From a virus, in IMG/VR virus record IMGVR_UViG_3300027899_000017, positions 1 through 51,471 of that record: a stretch of DNA of 51,471 nt. One strand, written 5' to 3'. The notes under the pieces are model-generated. The model saw only the letters and a list, made by a program, of their open reading frames with translations. It was not told the origin of the DNA and did no database searches. Made by a program: the position numbers and the translations under genes. Below are positions 1-8,684 of the stretch, piece by piece; position 1 is the stretch's first letter, and every line of letters begins with the position of its first letter.

Positions 1-87
1 TAAGTTTAACTGATGGTTCAGGAAGCGGACTTGTGTTAAGTTCAGTGAGAGTAATAAATCCGCTTCCTGAACCATCAGTTAAACTTA
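1..87. repeat. Terminal fold-back inverted repeat, left end
   Basis: Bases 1-29 are the exact reverse complement of bases 59-87, separated by a 29-base loop. The repeat starts at the first base of the window and lies inside an open reading frame. A similar structure closes the right end, so an amplification or assembly fold-back is the likeliest origin. Confidence 0.95.
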
Positions 88-517
88 CCCAGCCGCGACC
101 CTGTAAATATCCAATAAAATCTTCTCCAAATTCAGGCCGCTGATTTTGAATACCAGTATAGATTATCTCTCCAGGTACTCCAATATCTGGCCAATCATTA
201 AAATCAGTTAATCTAAGTCGCTTTGCCTCTGCAATAACTACTAGCAATTCTTGTCCAACCGCTTTTCCTAATGAATCAATGGAAAATGTGGTTATTCCAT
301 CCAACTTCAATGAAAAAGTATCAGTAATATCGACAAAATCGAATTCTCCTTTATAGACAATAAAACTATTGAGAGCCTCATCGTAACTAATATTACTTAT
401 GAATTCTAGGTTAGCATCTGCTAGACTTCTAAAGTTTAAATTAGTTATATCTACAATCGATGTTAGGCTAGAATTACTTAGTTTACGAATTGACTCTAAG
501 TTTTTATAAATTGCCAT
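1..517 (-). CDS. Partial gene, probable phage structural (tail or fibre-like) protein
   Basis: An open frame of 172 codons starts at the ATG at 517 and runs off the left edge with no stop. I do not recognise the family. The product is acidic to neutral, without a signal peptide, with alternating beta-like stretches and a Gly/Ser segment (LTDGSGSG) near the truncated end. That style is common in appendage and baseplate-linked proteins, but this is inference. The last ~29 codons lie inside a fold-back inverted repeat (1-29 against 59-87), so the C-terminal residues read here may be artefactual. The true gene probably continues beyond the window. A promoter-like region lies just upstream (536-549). 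Confidence 0.7.
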   Translation of the reverse strand, partial: MAIYKNLESIRKLSNSSLTSIVDITNLNFRSLADANLEFISNISYDEALNSFIVYKGEFDFVDITDTFSLKLDGITTFSIDSLGKAVGQELLVVIAEAKRLRLTDFNDWPDIGVPGEIIYTGIQNQRPEFGEDFIGYLQGRGWVSLTDGSGSGFITLTELNTSPLPEPSVKL

Positions 518-535
518 TATACATTAACTATTTTT

Positions 536-549
536 GTTATTTATTATAC
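536..549 (-). promoter_or_regulatory. Candidate promoter: overlapping GTATAATA and AATAAATAAC
   Basis: On the minus strand GTATAATA (549-542) overlaps AATAAATAAC, with GTATAATA beginning 32 bases before the ATG at 517. GTATAATA has almost the same spacing before the genes at 18812 and 46052. No transcript data are available. Confidence 0.4.
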
Positions 550-562
550 AAAGGTAAGCTAC

Positions 563-1885
563 TTATCTATGTTTAATAATCATTGTTTTCTTATCGAGGG
601 AGGATCCCATTGAAAAACTACCTCTATTCACTAAACACTCAGTAAGGTTTGCAGAGATCATCTTATTTTCATTATTATCTAGATAACTTGAAGAAATTTC
701 ATTTGCTTCTCCTAGATAATCACAATTGATAATTTTAGAATTTTTAATCGTGTTGTTTGAAAATATAGAACAGTCTACTAGTTTTGAATTTCGAATATCA
801 CAGCCTTCAAAAAGGCAATTTTTAGAGTCTGCTTCGATAGTACACTGGTAGAACTCGATTCCTTCTACTAGAATACTTTTTGAAATAGTCGAATCTTTTA
901 CCTGAAGAGATTTTCTTCGAGTATCATAATTTATTACAGCAGAGTCCAATCCTCCACCTACAACTATCTTAAATATCTTTTCTCTAATGATTGGATAGTT
1001 TGCCTCAATTAAGTAGTTATCTTGTCGTAAATCAACATAGAGAATTATATCAGGATAAAGATTTTTAAAGTTTGCATAGTTCTTTGTCCCGATAATAGAA
1101 TCTTTAAATTCATTAACAATAGTTGTGATCTTCCTCTTATCTTCAGTTGAATATGTATAGTTTGAAGCAAGAGTTGTGTAGATATGCTCGATCACCAGAT
1201 TAATTGTCTCAACCGCTTCCCTCTTCTTCTTTGTATAATCCTTTCCCGAAATATAATTGATAACCAGTGTGCTCGTACCTAATTCTGAAAAATCTGTAGC
1301 AAAAAAGTCAGATTCAGGAAAGTTAAATTCGTTAGGACTCATTCTTTCAACAAGTCCTTCAGAAATGATAGTATTGTATACATCCCTAGGTTGAATAAAC
1401 TGGAGATGATTTTGATATATCTTCTTATTTTCGTTATCCTGGGATGGCCATAGATTGAACAGAGCCTCCTCGTTTATTCCCAATAGATACTTAAACTTAT
1501 TTAGCTTAGCTAGGCCTACAGATAATCCTAATTCAGATTCATCAAGTCGGATACGGGTCTTTACTGAGCATCTACTTGTAGTATGTCCAATCGACTCAAT
1601 AATATTTAGTGTCTTTAGAAACATATGCATTGCCTCCTGATATGGAAGAAATCCAGTGCTCAAGCTTATTTCCTTGTATCCATTTGAATATATTGGAGCA
1701 ATCTTAAACGTTTCATAAGTTGGAATATAGTCTGAACTAGGATCGGTAAACCACTTTACAGTCTTACCTAGTGCTCTTGCAATTTTTGCGGAAGCTTCTC
1801 TCTTGTTTAGCTTAGTAAAGAATTCAAATGTAAATGATAGGCTCGAATTATCATATATTTCCTTATTTGAGAGTACTTTAAACAT
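563..1885 (-). CDS. Unknown protein, possible amidoligase-like N-terminus plus beta-helix C-terminus
   Basis: A 440-residue protein starting at ATG 1885. The first ~170 residues have an order reminiscent of amidoligase-type proteins: an early beta strand with acidic residue (SLSFTFEFF), a long helix near 85-100, a strand with charged residues (VKTRIRLDE) and a helix followed by a Trp-Pro turn. I see no decisive catalytic signature, so this is a weak suggestion. The last ~110 residues form short repeating strands with Asn/Cys/Ser at regular intervals (for example CTIEADSKNCLFEGCDIRNSKL), as in right-handed beta-helices or pentapeptide-like folds. The gene stands alone between a terminator and the partial gene at 517, with GTATAAATAG 26 bases before its start. 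A virion protein or a peptide-bond-forming enzyme are both possible. Confidence 0.5.
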   Translation of the reverse strand: MFKVLSNKEIYDNSSLSFTFEFFTKLNKREASAKIARALGKTVKWFTDPSSDYIPTYETFKIAPIYSNGYKEISLSTGFLPYQEAMHMFLKTLNIIESIGHTTSRCSVKTRIRLDESELGLSVGLAKLNKFKYLLGINEEALFNLWPSQDNENKKIYQNHLQFIQPRDVYNTIISEGLVERMSPNEFNFPESDFFATDFSELGTSTLVINYISGKDYTKKKREAVETINLVIEHIYTTLASNYTYSTEDKRKITTIVNEFKDSIIGTKNYANFKNLYPDIILYVDLRQDNYLIEANYPIIREKIFKIVVGGGLDSAVINYDTRRKSLQVKDSTISKSILVEGIEFYQCTIEADSKNCLFEGCDIRNSKLVDCSIFSNNTIKNSKIINCDYLGEANEISSSYLDNNENKMISANLTECLVNRGSFSMGSSLDKKTMIIKHR

Positions 1886-1901
1886 GAACCAACACTTTAT
1901 T

Positions 1902-1911
1902 CTATTTATAC
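1902..1911 (-). promoter_or_regulatory. T4-late-like promoter motif GTATAAATAG
   Basis: The minus strand reads GTATAAATAG beginning 26 bases before the ATG at 1885. It contains the exact T4 late promoter core TATAAATA and fits the motif family seen at about twenty starts in the window. Confidence 0.5.
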
Positions 1912-1937
1912 AAAAAAAGGCTCCAATTGGAGCCTTT
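1912..1937 (-). terminator. Rho-independent terminator after the small lipoprotein gene
   Basis: A perfect 9-bp stem (1916-1924 with 1929-1937) with an AATT loop is followed on the minus strand by seven T (1918-1912). It lies directly after the lipoprotein stop at 1962 in the direction of transcription. Confidence 0.85.
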
Positions 1938-1961
1938 GTTCTTCTTTTTACACAAGTTAGC

Positions 1962-2144
1962 TTATTTAACTAGTGTATCGATTTTTACTGAGTCACAAGT
2001 GTTACACGCACTAGTATCCACTCGGCCTGCAGTATCTCCTACGGTTGTAGAATCACTAGCTGGAGCTGTCTCAGTTGAGCCAGTTGAGCACGATACTAGA
2101 GTAAGGCTTGCAGCTAAAGTAAAAAGCATAATTACTCTCTTCAT
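1962..2144 (-). CDS. Small lipoprotein
   Basis: A 60-residue protein with a Lys-Arg N-terminus, a hydrophobic stretch (VIMLFTLAASLTL) and a lipobox LVSC, giving a predicted mature peptide of about 41 residues starting at Cys20. The mature part is rich in Ser, Thr, Asp and Ala, with a later Cys pair (ACNTC). It should be exported by Sec and lipid-anchored. The size would suit an outer-membrane spanin subunit, or a surface lipoprotein acting in superinfection exclusion, but no sequence feature decides this. It is transcribed away from the baseplate operon and is closed by its own terminator. Confidence 0.75.
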   Translation of the reverse strand: MKRVIMLFTLAASLTLVSCSTGSTETAPASDSTTVGDTAGRVDTSACNTCDSVKIDTLVK

Positions 2145-2218
2145 ATCTATAATTTTTTTAAGTTATTCGATAAGATCTATACAAAAGCATCCTATCAAAA
2201 TTGATATATCTATCACTA

Positions 2219-2227
2219 GCATTATAC
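2219..2227 (-). promoter_or_regulatory. GTATAATGC, possible promoter element in the divergent region
   Basis: In the 138-base divergent gap between the lipoprotein and the baseplate gene, the minus strand reads TTTTTTGTATAATGCTAG, about 75 bases before the lipoprotein start. It resembles the GTATAATA class, but the distance is longer than for the others. Confidence 0.25.
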
Positions 2228-2254
2228 AAAAAAGTATTAAATTAGTTTTCACGA

Positions 2255-2264
2255 TATAAATAAT
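2255..2264 (+). promoter_or_regulatory. T4-late-like promoter motif TATAAATAAT
   Basis: The exact T4 late core TATAAATA begins 28 bases before the ATG at 2283, in the only gap ahead of the long morphogenesis operon. Inferred from motif and position. Confidence 0.5.
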
Positions 2265-2282
2265 CTAAATAAATTCGTCTAA

Positions 2283-3944
2283 ATGGCAAGTGCTATTGAT
2301 AATTTCAAGGTCTTTACTCGACTTAGTATATATGTAGAAGACATACTTGGACAAACTATTAATTACTTAACTAGTAAGTTCAGTCAGAACCGAGTAGTCT
2401 TTACGGCTGCCTCGCCATTCGGTCAATTACTACTCGTTGTTGAAAATCTAACACAACTCATATTTTATTATATTGAAGATTCAATTACTGAGCTTAATAT
2501 TAATGAGGCAACTCGACTAACTTCAGTGTACAGTCTAGCAACACTTTCTGGACACAATCCTAGCCGTGCCGTATCGTCAATCGGAGAGATTAGTTTAAGT
2601 ACTAGCGAAGGTGCAGTGGATGCACCATATGATTTTGCGATTATCCCAAATCAGAGTAAAATTAAGTGTCTAAACAATGGATTGACGTATATTCTTGATC
2701 TACCTCAAGATGAAGTTAGATTCTCGTTCAATGGAAAGGATAATGGTCAGAGATTACAAATTCGTCAAGGAATTATAGAATCACAAACAGTAACTGCACG
2801 AGGAATTCCAACAGATAGTTTTTCAATAGGCAGCGCACAAAACTTCTTTGTTGATAATTTTTACGTAAATGTATATGTAAACGGAGAAAAGTGGAAGAAA
2901 TATGATTCTATTCTGGACATGCCTCGTGGAGAGAAAGCCTACCTTGTAAAAACAGGAATAACTAGTGGACTTGATATCTTCTTTGGAAATGGTAACTATG
3001 GAAAAATTCCTACTAGAGGATCAGAAATTATTATCGAATATCTTACAACTGAAGGTGCAAATGGAAACGTTCGAACAAACGATCCAGGTAAACTACAATT
3101 TAGTTTTGTAGACACAGGCTTTAGTTTACTTGGTGAGGAGATCAACTTAAACGATTATGTGTCTATCCAAACAACACATCCGCCTTTCTTTGGAGCAAAT
3201 GCAGAAGACTCTGCACTAACCCGATTAATTGCTCCAAGAATGTCAAAGAGCTTTGCACTAGTTAATGAAGATCATTATGAGATCCTCTTAAGAAAACTTA
3301 AACTATTTTCAATAATCAATGTATTCCTAGATGAATTTGATAATCGAATGCTTAATCTCTTCCTGATTCCAGACATTAGAAAAACATTCAATACTGGACA
3401 GGATTATTTTAATGCTGAGCTTGCAAGATTTATTTTAACTGACTTTCAAAAAAATGAGCTATTACGATTCATTGAAAAATCAGGATCTAAACTAATTTCA
3501 ACAGATCTTAGAATAATTGATCCTATTCCAAGTAGCTATGTGATAAACTGTACTATTATTGCATTTGACGATGTAGATACTTCAATAATTAAGAGAGATA
3601 TCTTAAATAACTTAGGCACTTTTTTCATTCAAAATACTAGAAGAAGCAGAATACCTAAGAGTGATTTAATCAAGATAGTTGAAGAGGTAAATGGAGTAGA
3701 TTCAGTTTCAATCTATATCATTTCAAAGAACAATGAGATCGCCAAGACAGCTAATCCAAATGCAGCAGATGTTAGTCTAGACGAATTCAATGATATAATT
3801 ACTAAAAACTACGAGCTTCCTCTTATCCGTGGAGGATTTACTGATCGTCATGGTAATGTCTATTCAGATGGACTTAATGAAGAGTCATTAGGGTCAGTAA
3901 ATATTAGAATAAATGATATTGTTCCTAGACCAAAAATAATGTAA
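2283..3944 (+). CDS. Baseplate wedge protein, gp6 / baseplate-J-like
   Basis: A 553-residue protein. Around residues 230-270 it has the typical baseplate-J core: a Phe-Gly-x-Gly turn (FFGNGNYGKIPTRG), then a strand ending in tyrosine (IIIEYLTTEGANGNV). In T4, gp6 is the wedge subunit that forms the dimeric ring around the hub, and baseplate-J proteins play the same role in P2 and Mu. The N-terminal ~80 residues are helical and the C-terminal part has alpha/beta segments like the dimerisation region of this family. Length is close to T4 gp6. It is the first gene of a plus-strand operon that continues through the terminase, with a 5-base gap to the next gene. Confidence 0.8.
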   Translation: MASAIDNFKVFTRLSIYVEDILGQTINYLTSKFSQNRVVFTAASPFGQLLLVVENLTQLIFYYIEDSITELNINEATRLTSVYSLATLSGHNPSRAVSSIGEISLSTSEGAVDAPYDFAIIPNQSKIKCLNNGLTYILDLPQDEVRFSFNGKDNGQRLQIRQGIIESQTVTARGIPTDSFSIGSAQNFFVDNFYVNVYVNGEKWKKYDSILDMPRGEKAYLVKTGITSGLDIFFGNGNYGKIPTRGSEIIIEYLTTEGANGNVRTNDPGKLQFSFVDTGFSLLGEEINLNDYVSIQTTHPPFFGANAEDSALTRLIAPRMSKSFALVNEDHYEILLRKLKLFSIINVFLDEFDNRMLNLFLIPDIRKTFNTGQDYFNAELARFILTDFQKNELLRFIEKSGSKLISTDLRIIDPIPSSYVINCTIIAFDDVDTSIIKRDILNNLGTFFIQNTRRSRIPKSDLIKIVEEVNGVDSVSIYIISKNNEIAKTANPNAADVSLDEFNDIITKNYELPLIRGGFTDRHGNVYSDGLNEESLGSVNIRINDIVPRPKIM

Positions 3945-3949
3945 TCCAG

Positions 3950-4195
3950 ATGATTAAAGACAGCATATTTAGACCAATATACGAACGTCGTGAAAGAAGA
4001 TTAAATTTAGGATTCCAGTACAAGGGTCAAATATTTAAAAGAACACTCTCTTCTCAAATGTTTGAAGTAAACTCAACACTCTCACTATTCATAGAAAACG
4101 TTGAAAAAATCGTATATGAATGGATCGAGGCAGTTAAACAGATCAAAATAAATGTGAATCCTGCACTCGATAAGTACGAAAATAAAATACGATAA
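3950..4195 (+). CDS. Small basic protein between baseplate gene and terminase genes
   Basis: An 81-residue protein, Arg/Lys-rich in its first 40 residues (YERRERRLNLGF) and with a possible amphipathic helix later (ENVEKIVYEWIEAVKQIKI). It lies 5 bases after the gp6-like gene and 3 bases before the next gene, so it is surely co-transcribed and probably serves virion assembly. I do not recognise the family. Confidence 0.65.
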   Translation: MIKDSIFRPIYERRERRLNLGFQYKGQIFKRTLSSQMFEVNSTLSLFIENVEKIVYEWIEAVKQIKINVNPALDKYENKIR

Positions 4196-4198
4196 TAT

Positions 4199-4930
4199 AT
4201 GTCAGATAAAAAATCTGGAATAAGTAAAGAAACTAGACGACATTTAAAAGATGAAATACAGGAATTACTAGGGTCAATTCGTTCTGAAAGTCAAACTGAT
4301 CTTGTGTTAGATAATGAATTATCTGATGAAACTCGAAGAGAAAGCCCATACGACTTTGAGGAGATGAGTAATCAGTTTACTAAGAAAGCTCGAGAGATAA
4401 CTGACTCACTATTTAAAAACTTTGTAGATATTGGAATATTTGAGGATAATGATTATGCAAAGCATAAGAAGGAACTTGACACAATCAATATATCTAATCT
4501 ATTTTTTCAATTAAAGACTCTAAAGATCACAATTATTAAAATCATGGAAGAGATTACTTCGGGTAATACTCAACCTCGACTTATTGAAGTAATGGGGCAG
4601 CTACAAGATAAGATGGCAGCAATTACAAAAACCCAGGCAAACTATCTTATTTTTTTAGAGGATACTTATCAGAAATTAAATAGAGATAAACCTGCAAACG
4701 ATGACTCTCAGGTAGTCGGATCTAGTCCAGAAGAGGGTCAATTCTTTATTACAGTAGGAACTAAAAACCTAATAAAGAGTTTACCAGAATCAACTGAGGT
4801 GCGTTCTAAAGAGAAGATCTCAGGAGGGCTCATCGATCCAAGTAAAAAGGGAGATCTTATGAGAGAAAAGAACATACAGATCGATATTGACGAGTCTGAC
4901 GATTTCATTGATCTTACTGAAATAATCTAA
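4199..4930 (+). CDS. Unknown protein directly before the large terminase; small terminase candidate
   Basis: A 243-residue mostly helical and charged protein. The middle (about 85-160) has long helices suited to oligomerisation, and the C-terminus is very acidic (DIDESDDFIDLTEII). Its place 4 bases before the large terminase is where many T4-like phages carry the DNA-recognition small subunit gp16. T4 gp16 is shorter, and I see no clear DNA-binding helix-turn-helix, so the assignment rests on position and helical character only. Confidence 0.4.
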   Translation: MSDKKSGISKETRRHLKDEIQELLGSIRSESQTDLVLDNELSDETRRESPYDFEEMSNQFTKKAREITDSLFKNFVDIGIFEDNDYAKHKKELDTINISNLFFQLKTLKITIIKIMEEITSGNTQPRLIEVMGQLQDKMAAITKTQANYLIFLEDTYQKLNRDKPANDDSQVVGSSPEEGQFFITVGTKNLIKSLPESTEVRSKEKISGGLIDPSKKGDLMREKNIQIDIDESDDFIDLTEII

Positions 4931-4934
4931 AGAG

Positions 4935-6911
4935 ATGAGAGATATTATGTCTACTCAAGGGGCCTTCGCGTCTCGTAAGATTTCTAGACTTAGCGGAGAC
5001 GATGATGATACAACTAGTTCAATATGGACAACTAAACGTATTGAAAAGATTTTACGTGAAATTGATAATGGTCTAGATATAAAAGGACTACACAATTCTC
5101 CATTTAAAGACAACGATCTTAATCTAAAGAGAGCAAATCTTCCATTTGAGTATACTCCAGAAGAGTGGAGCGAATATGCAAAGTGTAAAGCAGATATTAT
5201 CTACTTTGCCTATAATTATTGTCATATTCAAACACACGATGGAATCAAGCTCATTAAAGACACAATGGGTCTTCGAGATTTCCAAGAGGAGATTCTACTG
5301 TCATTTAAAGCAAATAAGTACAATATCTTAATGGCAAGTCGCCAGATAGGTAAATCAGTCACATCAGCTATTTTCATACTGTGGTTCCTTCTATTTCATG
5401 AAGAAAAAACTGCACTAATTGTTGCTGATAATTTTACAACCACTCGAGAACTATTGGACAAGTTTCGAATAGTAATGGACAATCTTCCATTTTTTATGAA
5501 ACCTGGTATAAAACACATCAATACTGGTAATATCAAGTTTGATAACGATAGCAGAGTAGTAGGTAGAACAACTACTAAGAAATCAGGTATCGGTCTTACT
5601 GTTAACTTGTTATACATAGATGAGTTTGCACATATCGATCAAGCAAAACTTGATGAATTCTATAGAACAATCTTCCCAACTATCTCAGCTGACCCTAATG
5701 CCAAGATAATCATCTCATCGACTCCAAATGGTAGAAATAAATTCTATGATATTTGGATTGATGCAATTGAGAATACAAGTAATTTTGTTCCACTTAGAGT
5801 TGACTGGTGGCAAGTTCCAGGAAGAGATGAGCAGTGGAAACTAGATACGATTGCAGATATCGGGTCAATTGAAGATTTTAACCAGGAGTATGGACTACAG
5901 TTTTTCTCATCTGATCAGCTTTTACTAGGATCGACTGAGTTAAAGAGACTTAACAATATTAAAGTAAACTACCTAAATTCTAAACTTACACTAGATGAAG
6001 ACCGTGCGTATATTAATGACTATTTCTACCTACATCCAAAATATGCAGATCGATCAATTGATGATTTTAGGAAGGATACTGCAAATTATGTGTTTACAAT
6101 AGATACTGCTGATGGAATCGGCGGAGACTACTCTGTCATGAACATATATAAAGTAGTCGCAATGCCTGTTTCTGAATTACTTAAAAAGAAGGATGCTATT
6201 CGAAATGAATTAGACACGATTTCACTAGTTCAGATCGGCGTATTTAGAACGAATGATCTTGATGTTACTCAGTTTGCAGCCGCGACTGAATTTTTGACAT
6301 ATAAGGTTTTTAATCCAGAGAGAGTACGAATAGTTCTTGAGATGAACCATAAAGGAGAAATTGTGCACTCAAGATTTGCAGATAACTCAAAATATTGGAC
6401 AGGGCAGTTCGTACATACTAAACATACTGAAATGGCAGTCAATACTAAACTAGGATTACGTCTAGGTCCAACGAATAAGATAAAGTACTGTGAGAAATTT
6501 AAGTATCTTGTGACTATAAACAAGATAATTCCAAATGACTACTTAACTTTTATGGAATTAATGGCCTTTGGTAAAACTAAAGGAGGAACTTATCGAGGAC
6601 AGAATGGCAATGATGATCTAGCGATGACATCAGTCAACTTATCGGCAGTCTTTGATACTGCACAATTTTGGGATATCGGCCTAGATACTTACGAAAACTC
6701 TCCAATCATATACAGAAAGGAAGTCGAAGAAAAACTATTTAATCTATATCGTGAAAATGGCGACAGAAAGCTGTATGATTATGATGAGTTACGCCGATTA
6801 AACACAGTGGACTCTCCAGGAGTTAGTGAGTCATATAGTAAATCAAACGTATTTGATTCTGAGTCAAGAGAACATATACAAAAAATTAGAGATAAGTTTT
6901 TTAAACGTTGA
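4935..6911 (+). CDS. Large terminase subunit, gp17-like DNA packaging ATPase/nuclease
   Basis: A 658-residue packaging motor protein. The ATPase half shows a Walker A-type segment SRQIGKS near residue 135 and a Walker B segment LLYIDEFAHI near 225-234, with a coupling-type motif (IISSTPNGRN) after it. The RNase H-like nuclease half shows DTADGIGGDYSVMN near 390 and a late acidic pair in GNDDLAM near 558-562, matching the metal-binding Asp pattern of gp17. It cuts and pumps concatemeric DNA into the prohead at the portal. A second ATG 12 bases downstream (MSTQGAF) could be the true start; either fits. Confidence 0.93.
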   Translation: MRDIMSTQGAFASRKISRLSGDDDDTTSSIWTTKRIEKILREIDNGLDIKGLHNSPFKDNDLNLKRANLPFEYTPEEWSEYAKCKADIIYFAYNYCHIQTHDGIKLIKDTMGLRDFQEEILLSFKANKYNILMASRQIGKSVTSAIFILWFLLFHEEKTALIVADNFTTTRELLDKFRIVMDNLPFFMKPGIKHINTGNIKFDNDSRVVGRTTTKKSGIGLTVNLLYIDEFAHIDQAKLDEFYRTIFPTISADPNAKIIISSTPNGRNKFYDIWIDAIENTSNFVPLRVDWWQVPGRDEQWKLDTIADIGSIEDFNQEYGLQFFSSDQLLLGSTELKRLNNIKVNYLNSKLTLDEDRAYINDYFYLHPKYADRSIDDFRKDTANYVFTIDTADGIGGDYSVMNIYKVVAMPVSELLKKKDAIRNELDTISLVQIGVFRTNDLDVTQFAAATEFLTYKVFNPERVRIVLEMNHKGEIVHSRFADNSKYWTGQFVHTKHTEMAVNTKLGLRLGPTNKIKYCEKFKYLVTINKIIPNDYLTFMELMAFGKTKGGTYRGQNGNDDLAMTSVNLSAVFDTAQFWDIGLDTYENSPIIYRKEVEEKLFNLYRENGDRKLYDYDELRRLNTVDSPGVSESYSKSNVFDSESREHIQKIRDKFFKR

Positions 6912-6933
6912 TATTTTTTAGTATTATTAACAA

Positions 6934-6941
6934 GTATAATT
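6934..6941 (+). promoter_or_regulatory. GTATAATT, candidate promoter element
   Basis: GTATAATT begins 26 bases before the ATG at 6960, in the short gap after the terminase stop. Similar to the elements before 18812 and 46052, but with one base changed and a slightly different spacing. Confidence 0.35.
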
Positions 6942-6959
6942 GTATTAAACCAAAATCGA

Positions 6960-7256
6960 ATGGCTTCTTTAAAATTTAGTGGAACAACTACGCTAGAAGA
7001 TGTATACACAAATCACCGCGAATTAATTTATGATAAGCTAGTTGAAACTATCTTGTTAAACTATCAGGATACTAGTCTATCTGAAGTTAGAGTCATAGAT
7101 ATTGCAATAAATGATACTGATTACTCGATTAACTTAGCGCGATCAAAGTTCATCAGTGGACTAACCAATGCTCTTTCATTCTATGAATCAACTGAACAGT
7201 ATGAAAAGTGCAAAGTCTGCCTAGATCTAATAAATACGATTAATAAAAAAAACTAA
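6960..7256 (+). CDS. Small hypothetical protein
   Basis: A 98-residue, mostly helical protein with a Cys pair near the C-terminus (KCKVCLDL). It starts after a 48-base gap holding a promoter-like GTATAATT, and ends 4 bases before the sigma-like gene, suggesting co-transcription with it. I do not recognise it. Confidence 0.6.
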   Translation: MASLKFSGTTTLEDVYTNHRELIYDKLVETILLNYQDTSLSEVRVIDIAINDTDYSINLARSKFISGLTNALSFYESTEQYEKCKVCLDLINTINKKN

Positions 7257-7260
7257 AAAT

Positions 7261-7887
7261 ATGGGATATGCAGAGAACAATAGTAAAATCAACACTCGAA
7301 TTCAGGAGATTTCTGAAAAATTACTTACTAATCAAATAACTGAAGTTGAGAGAAATGAACTTGCGTCTCTAATATATCCAAAATTAAAATATTTTATCTG
7401 GAAATTTTGTAAAAACGATTTCGATACTGAAGAGGCACTCCAATGGAGTCTAAAGAGAATATTCAAAAACGTCTCCCAGTTTAATTTTGAAAAGGGTAGA
7501 TTTACAACTTGGATATACACACTTGCAAGAAATGAGACTCTATACTACCTGCATCAAAAGAAGAAAGAGAATCACTATGATATTGATGATGTTTATCATA
7601 AAGTAGATAAAATAGATGATTTTCAAAATACGTTAGACGTACATTTGAGTATAGAAGAGATATACGCGACAACCCTTGAAGAGATACTAAATATTGAAGA
7701 TAACCTCATGAAGAGTATCGCAATCGACAAGATGTTAAAGAATAAGAAGGTCAAGCAGATTGCTATTGACTATGAGATTAATGAGAATACAGTAAAGACG
7801 AAGTTGCGAAAAATTAGACTAGACATACGTACCTCAGTGATCCAAAAAAACCCACAGTTTGAAGAAAAAATAAAAATGATATTATGA
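7261..7887 (+). CDS. Sigma factor of the ECF / T4 gp55 type
   Basis: A 208-residue protein with two sigma domains. Residues ~35-95 look like sigma region 2: a helix ([14 protein letters not shown]), an Asp/Glu-rich turn, then [24 protein letters not shown], which parallels the F-x-F-W-L-Y-x-I-A-R-N segment of ECF factors. Residues ~155-195 form a region-4 helix-turn-helix, with [20 protein letters not shown] followed by an RKIR helix. It should bind host RNA polymerase core and direct it to phage promoters. T4 uses gp55 to read TATAAATA late promoters, and a closely similar motif is frequent here, so I infer a late-sigma role. It overlaps the next gene by 4 bases. Confidence 0.75.
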   Translation: MGYAENNSKINTRIQEISEKLLTNQITEVERNELASLIYPKLKYFIWKFCKNDFDTEEALQWSLKRIFKNVSQFNFEKGRFTTWIYTLARNETLYYLHQKKKENHYDIDDVYHKVDKIDDFQNTLDVHLSIEEIYATTLEEILNIEDNLMKSIAIDKMLKNKKVKQIAIDYEINENTVKTKLRKIRLDIRTSVIQKNPQFEEKIKMIL

Positions 7888-8345
7888 TCAGAAAATACTT
7901 GAACCCAATTAAAGTCTACAAGAATCTTCAGGAAAATATTGAAGACTTATTAATGTATTCTAAATACAAAAAGATCATATTTGAACTACAGGAAACCGGC
8001 AAGCTTGAAGCAATTGGATTCTCAGTAGACTCAAATGGTAACCTCTATCTTGGAATAAATCTAAATCCTGAGCTATTGCTTTACTCTGAAACCTCACAAG
8101 AGTCGGTTGAACTAAAGATGATAAGTGAGAAGATGAAAAAGTATACTGAATTTTTGACAAAGGAAGGAATACTTGACTCTATCAAAATGGATTATGATCG
8201 TGCGCAAGACGATACTTTCTATGGATATATTCTACAAATATCGTATAATTTCAAAAAATACAAAAGAAATAGCTTAATCTATGGTCTTTCATATTTTGGA
8301 ACTATCTTAGCTGTTTTAATTACAATAGTTAGCATATTTGCATAA
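7884..8345 (+). CDS. Hypothetical protein with a C-terminal membrane anchor
   Basis: A 153-residue protein starting with an ATGA overlap with the sigma gene. The body is charged and alpha/beta, and the last ~22 residues are hydrophobic ([15 protein letters not shown]), typical of a tail anchor. Being translationally coupled to the sigma factor it might hold or modulate it at the membrane, but that is speculation. Family not recognised. Confidence 0.6.
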   Translation: MIRKYLNPIKVYKNLQENIEDLLMYSKYKKIIFELQETGKLEAIGFSVDSNGNLYLGINLNPELLLYSETSQESVELKMISEKMKKYTEFLTKEGILDSIKMDYDRAQDDTFYGYILQISYNFKKYKRNSLIYGLSYFGTILAVLITIVSIFA

Positions 8346-8363
8346 TCTTTTATTAAAAAACAA

Positions 8364-8374
8364 AATAAATAATA
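8364..8374 (+). promoter_or_regulatory. Late-like motif AATAAATAATA
   Basis: The ATAAATA core begins about 14 bases before the ATG at 8379, in the short gap after the previous stop. Closer to the start than most copies, giving a very short leader if functional. Confidence 0.35.
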
Positions 8375-8378
8375 CAGT

Positions 8379-8684
8379 ATGAAAGATTTCATAATTGCCA
8401 ATCTTTGGAAAATATGTTCAGGTGTACTTCTGTTGACTACCTTGTCTCGAGGATGTACAAACAATAAGATTTCAAATCTTGAAAAAGAGTATAAGGAAAA
8501 TACACATCGATTAGAAAAGAAAATCGACTCATTGCAAGTAAATGTCTCAACTATGGCAACTGCAAAGCAGGTCAGAGATGAGATGGAGGTTACTATGCTT
8601 AACTATTTAATATATGAGGACGACCTAGATAAAGGAAAGAGTAGTCTTTCTGAAGTAAAAAATAAGATAGAATCAAATGACTAA
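8379..8684 (+). CDS. Small membrane-anchored coiled-coil protein
   Basis: A 101-residue protein with a hydrophobic N-terminal segment (LWKICSGVLLLTTL) followed by a charged heptad-like helix (ISNLEKEYKENTHRLEKKIDSL). The layout, one membrane anchor plus a periplasmic coiled coil, is that of an inner-membrane spanin, and the next gene encodes membrane helices. The Cys after the hydrophobic segment (SRGC) is a poor lipobox. The spanin idea is inference from architecture. It overlaps the next gene by 8 bases. Confidence 0.55.
   Translation: MKDFIIANLWKICSGVLLLTTLSRGCTNNKISNLEKEYKENTHRLEKKIDSLQVNVSTMATAKQVRDEMEVTMLNYLIYEDDLDKGKSSLSEVKNKIESND

Noticed and set aside
1-87. True hairpin telomere of a linear phage genome
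   Set aside because: The fold-back lies within an unfinished gene, and the other end is alike; T4-like phages have no covalent hairpin ends.
8379-8684. Lipoprotein call for the coiled-coil protein
   Set aside because: The residues before Cys (Ser-Arg-Gly) do not form a good lipobox; a membrane anchor is more likely.
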